Below, piece after piece: positions 59,995 to 64,000 of a stretch of 64,000 nt of DNA. This DNA is from Setaria digitata (Eukaryota; Nematoda; Chromadorea; Rhabditida; Setariidae), in contig RCAB01000047.1 in the NCBI GenBank assembly GCA_003640385.1, positions 1-64,000 on the forward strand, in the 5' to 3' direction. The notes under the pieces were generated by a model. It was not told the DNA's origin, did no database searches, and was given only the letters and a program-made list of their open reading frames with translations. Position numbers and translations under genes: made by a program. Numbering within the stretch: the stretch's first letter is position 1; every line of letters starts with the position of its first letter.

Positions 59995-60288
59995 TTACGG
60001 TTGGAATTTTTCCAAAAAAGTGATGTTAGTGTATGTTAGCTTGAGCACAGGTAAGATTTCAAATGCAAGGTAAGGTACGACGTATTGAGTCGGGGAGTAG
60101 ATTTTGAGAGTTTGATTTGACAGTAATTGAACTTGCAAGGAGATCTCTTTTTTTGCAACAGTCGAAATGATTGAGTGTCGGGAAATATTAAATGTCTTGT
60201 TGCTTTTATTTTTCCGGTAATTATATTCCCTAATATGTAGGATTGGGCATTCCCGGTAGACTGCATATTTCCATGAAAATTCTTTCAT
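59995..60288 (-). CDS. Candidate exon, unknown product
   Basis: A 97-codon open frame on the - strand, starting MKEFSWKYAVYRECPILH and ending in a donor-like CC|GTAAGA at 59997. It has a beta-strand-like alternation (EISLQVQLLSNQTLKIY) and several potential N-glycosylation sites (NKT, NIS, NQT, NIT). It can be joined in phase 2 to the exon near 59668. No family recognised; the frame overlaps another open frame on the same strand, so chance cannot be excluded. Confidence 0.25.
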   Translation of the reverse strand: MKEFSWKYAVYRECPILHIREYNYRKNKSNKTFNISRHSIISTVAKKEISLQVQLLSNQTLKIYSPTQYVVPYLAFEILPVLKLTYTNITFLEKFQP

Positions 60289-60299
60289 GCATTTTATAC

Positions 60300-61660
60300 C
60301 TGATATTGTTACTTGCCTTTTTTGAATACAGTATGATTCGATGATAGTATGATGAAAGTACTTATTACCATAAAATTTCTTTTAAAATTTAAGTCGTCTT
60401 TGAGCCGAAACTGATCGAAAAATTCTTCAGTGATCTTTTCCTATTCGTGATTAATTCAAACTGCACATGTAACAATTCATATGAAGTTAAAATCCAAAGA
60501 AAATGATTTGAAATTTGTGCAAAATCATTTCAATACTCATTAGACCACTGCAGAAATTTCAAACAAATGCTATAACGATATGCGAAATAAGGAAACCAAA
60601 ACTTCAACAATTCTTCTGCAGTCTAGTGGCCTCGATTTATTTTGCAATGTGTTTCAGGTCTAGAAATCTCTAAATCCCTTTGAATCTTTTATCTATAATT
60701 AGATCCAAACATCCGCAAATGACTACAAATTCGTCACGAAATCGTTACAACCCAACAATTCAAAATAATCATTGAGGTTTATTAAATAAAGAGGAAAAAA
60801 TAAATTCCACATCTAACAATATATTTTAAAACAAAGTAATGAAGACCCAAAACAGAAAAGAAAAAAAAAACATTATGACCCGTAAAAAATCTTACACAGC
60901 GTTTCATCATTTACTATCATATATCCCTGTATGATAACGATGTTTGTGATGGCGATGATGAACATATATGGAAAACAAGCAGCAAAAGAATATTAAGAAA
61001 ACTGCATAATAATTAAATAAAAATAGTAGTGAAAAGTTAAAAAAAAAAACAGTGATGAAAAATTAACTTCGCCGTTATCATATGCCTTCTTGATATTCCA
61101 AAATAACTGGAAAACGACAGCAATAATAAATTGCTTTTCGTAATGTAAAGAATAAAGATTATTTAAAGGCTAAAATGAATGGTGCAGAAAATGCGCCAAA
61201 TATTTAAAACAATTTCATATATATTAAGCGAAATCTTTGTGGAATATTAAACAACTGTGCTAGTTCAAAGAAATCAGGAAATAAACGGTAAGAACTAACA
61301 CCTTTAAACAGCTACAATTTTCGTGTTGAACTTCGGAGTAAATGTGTCTAAGAATTCTACTAACAAAATGCTGAACATTTAAATTTCAAAAATTTTTCTT
61401 AATAGTAGTATATTGAGATTTCACTTGACGCAATTCGATTTCAATTTCGACTCTTAGAGTAGCACAATGTGATCGATTAGTGAAAAAAAAAAAACTAGTA
61501 ATTAAAATTTGGAGAATAAGACAGTAAAACATCAGCATTATCACACATACAACTAGCTTCATATTTCGAACAACTTCAGATACCAAGAAAAAATGGGAAA
61601 AATGAGACAATGGAAAAAAAAAAAATTTTATGTTTGTATATGTATGGACCTTTTTCTTAA
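60300..61660. other. Gene-free AT-rich interval
   Basis: No supported gene. AT-rich DNA with poly(A) runs. Open frames are short and lack splice partners. Confidence 0.5.
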
Positions 61661-61667
61661 TGACAAA

Positions 61668-61860
61668 ATCGTACAATAATCTTCCGTTTCAGCTTACTCA
61701 AGAATGGCCAAAATTTGAAATTTTTCAAGCTTGAAAATCTGATGAAAAATGTCACATCGCCGCNATCGTACAATAATCTTCCGTTTCAGCTTACTCAAGA
61801 ATGGCTAAAATTTGAAATTTTTCAAGCTTGAAAATCTGATGAAAAATGTCACATCGCCGC
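61668..61860. repeat. 96-bp direct duplication separated by a single N
   Basis: Bases 61668-61763 and 61765-61860 are two 96-base copies that differ at one position (GGCCAAA versus GGCTAAA). The only ambiguous base of the window (N at 61764) sits exactly between them. This is the pattern of two overlapping contig ends joined without merging, so the duplication is probably an assembly artefact rather than a biological tandem repeat. Confidence 0.9.
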
Positions 61861-62480
61861 TATAGCATAAATGACAGCTTGTAATAATTTTTCAAAACTT
61901 TTAAGCAAATAAATGCATTTGAGCTAGAAGTACGTGAAAAATGAAAAATCATTTTAGATTTGAATCTTATCTAGATTTTAATATACCGAGCGCTTGAAGA
62001 AACGTGAGGTTCAACATAAACAGCACAACTATACATGTAATTATAACAATTACCTAGTGAAGGAATTACTGCAAAATAAAGCAAATAACTTTTTGAGCTT
62101 CTAAAATAATCACATTATCAACTCACATCCAGATGATATTTTAATCTCAGGAGAACTCATTTCCACTTGTTCAATTGATTATTTTGAGCATTTCAATTGA
62201 TCTGATTGTCGTCTTTGTTCTCATCATTGTTCTTAACATCATTACCGTTATTTTTGTTTTTGTTACTATTATTATTATTATTGCTTTCATCATCCTCCCA
62301 CTCATCATCACCAGTCAGTGGTACTTCCTAAAACACAAGGAAAAATTATCACTAAAAAATTTTGTTTTATTTTAAAAGTTTTCTTTTAATTAGATAAAAA
62401 GAACATAGGAAAGATTCTTAGTTCCTCATCACTTTTATCCAGTCTCAATTATTTATTAATTTGGAAAAAAAATTTTTTGG
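61861..62480. other. Spacer with low-complexity DNA
   Basis: AT-rich spacer downstream of the FAM20 gene. A hydrophobic Ile/Val-rich open frame at 62175-62375 is a translation of simple ATT/GTT-rich DNA, not a supported gene. Confidence 0.5.
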
Positions 62481-62488
62481 AAAGTTAG

Positions 62489-63834
62489 TTAATCTTTACA
62501 TCTTCTTCTATTTGAGCAAAATTTTTTTTTGCAATTTTTAAGAATCAAACTAAAATAAAACTTCCGCATATTTATCGGAAAAATAAAGCAAACATTATTA
62601 TGATATTCAGCCACTATAACCCCTTCAGGACCATCGGGATTTTCACGGATACACTGCTCGATGTAAACCATAACATTATGCAGTCGCCTTTCCATTGCCG
62701 GATAATGCTTATATGCCAATATCGGCGCCAAAGGATCTTTCGACATCGACCTTTAAGCAAATATGAAATCTAAAATTAACGTTTGTAGTTGGAACTTGAA
62801 GCAAAAAAAAAAAAAAAAACAGTGGAAATGGAAATGCCTACTGATGAAGTGCTTTTGTTAGAGAGATGGGCCCCCGATAATAGTTCAGCAGCGTGGAGAA
62901 AGTTGAGGGTCTCAATACACAGCACTGCCTTAACGGTAGCAGTATATCATCATCATCAAAATCAGTTCTGCCAAACCTGTAATGAGCGAAATTTGTTCCG
63001 TCTTCAGCATCATCAGGATTAGAAATTTCCCGGAAAGTCACACAGGTAACATCAGTAGCCCAAATTTGCACTAATCAACTCAATGTACTGCATAACATAA
63101 ATACTTACGCTCTTCCGTTATCGAGATGAATTGCATAGGACGGAGCATTCGTGAAAACGGAAAACGCTTCATAATGATGTCTATCTTGATTGCCTGAAAT
63201 CACTCATTAATTAGTGTTGCACATCTGATCAAACATCCCTCTTGTATAATGACTAATTTTTTTTTTAATAATTTAACTTTATTAACTTCATCTAACTAAC
63301 CAATCAAATAATCCATCACGTGAAAATCGACAAGATCAAGCAAAGTACGTCCATGAGCATAAGGTTTCATTGTTTTCACGTTTTTCTGGCAGTAGTCCAT
63401 ATTTCGTTGCCATTCAGCTATTTGATTTTTTTTAGAATATGTTCTAAATAAGATGATGAAATTAGTTCTTGAAAATAAGATAAAAGAAAAGTCGAATGGG
63501 GCAAATTAATGAAGTCCGAAATTAAATTTCAATTTTTATTGTCAAATTGTTTCATTAATCCCGGAAATGTTAAGAAAAAAGAGACCACTAATTGTAAAAT
63601 TTTATGAAAATAATTAGTGATGTTTTCTTTCCTGACCTTCTATAAGGCGACTTGTTGTGTTTCCTGGGGACACTGTTCTCGTCCGGAAGGAACACTTGTA
63701 CTGATCCTTCTCTGGTATCCGGAGTACCACAGATTGCATGTGACGTATCACAGTAATAATCGCATTTACTCACAAAACATAAATTTTTAGCTAAAAATAA
63801 TAGTAGCTGATGAATTAAATTCGGTAAACTGCTC
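62489..63834 (-). CDS. FAM20-family secretory-pathway kinase, 5' truncated by window
   Basis: C-terminal half of a FAM20-type kinase, which phosphorylates secreted proteins or proteoglycans in the Golgi lumen (C. elegans has one, FAMK-1). Exons, high to low: 63834-63637, 63443-63301, 63193-63109, 62976-62842, 62750-62489; phases 2, 1, 2, 2 all fit. Motifs: [18 protein letters not shown] (paired cysteines), [44 protein letters not shown] with the catalytic Asp, HLDNGRAFG with the metal-binding Asp of the DFG-like site, and [13 protein letters not shown]. The tail [12 protein letters not shown] also matches the family. Key catalytic residues are intact. The last 25 or so residues after AEYHNN are Lys/Arg-rich and may be read-through past an unused donor. 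The N-lobe and signal anchor lie beyond the window end; 63835-64000 is intron. Confidence 0.93.
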
Positions 63835-64000
63835 CTGAAATATAATTTTTCATCTTTTTCAACTAAATGTTAAAGCATTAAGGTCAAATGCTAAGTGTAT
63901 GGAACAGTTTGGTTATCTAATATCGTATTAATCTCTTTAGCTAAATGCGACAAGGTTCATTCACTTCCCTAATTTGCACTTTGCAATATGACAATAAGTA

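Noticed and set aside
62838..63071. 77-codon open frame beginning MQIWATDVT
   Set aside because: Only the part from 62976 down is FAM20 coding; the upstream part is intron ending in CATTACAG.

Overview
The window is nuclear DNA of a nematode, most likely a clade III (filarial or spirurid) worm. It is strongly AT-rich, all confident genes are split into many short exons with GT-AG introns and pyrimidine plus CAG acceptors, one first exon sits directly behind a TTTCAG trans-splice-like site, and the proteins have clear C. elegans-type relatives (UNC-7 innexin, SNF transporter, MGL receptor, FAM20 kinase). The species cannot be fixed from sequence alone. All exon coordinates below come from manual splice-site reading with checked intron phase.

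Layout. (1) <1-7319, + strand: 3' two thirds of a metabotropic glutamate receptor-like class C GPCR (12 exons visible). Its penultimate-but-one intron (4120-6294) contains a complete-looking second gene on the same strand (4434-5579). (2) 9950-14526, - strand: a complete 15-exon SLC6 sodium/chloride-coupled transporter of 729 residues. (3) About 10 kb with no recognised gene. (4) 25002-28267, + strand: a complete 8-exon ERGIC1 (ERGIC-32) orthologue of 287 residues with a 17-nt coding first exon. (5) About 20 kb of gene-poor, low-complexity AT-rich DNA with a decayed mariner element near 37.0-37.5 kb and several weak candidate small genes. (6) 48981-58551, + strand: an UNC-7-type innexin, including phase-compatible upstream exons that encode a proline-rich N-terminal extension. 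(7) 58.9-60.3 kb: small unrecognised exons on the - strand and one unexplained + strand terminal-type exon. (8) 61668-61860: a 96-bp duplication around the only N of the window, probably an assembly join. (9) 62489->63834, - strand: the 3' half of a FAM20-type secretory-pathway kinase, 5' end outside the window.

The five confident genes are typical single-copy metazoan genes and do not form an operon; strands alternate and spacers are long. Four of them act in membranes or the secretory pathway, and the receptor, the transporter and the innexin are probably neuronal. I found no tRNA, rRNA or CRISPR array, and no evidence for a dedicated new multi-gene system. The most unusual items are the same-strand gene nested in the receptor intron, the loss of a side-chain-binding lysine in the receptor, and the reconstructed UNC-7 N-terminal exons with a probable GC-AG intron.
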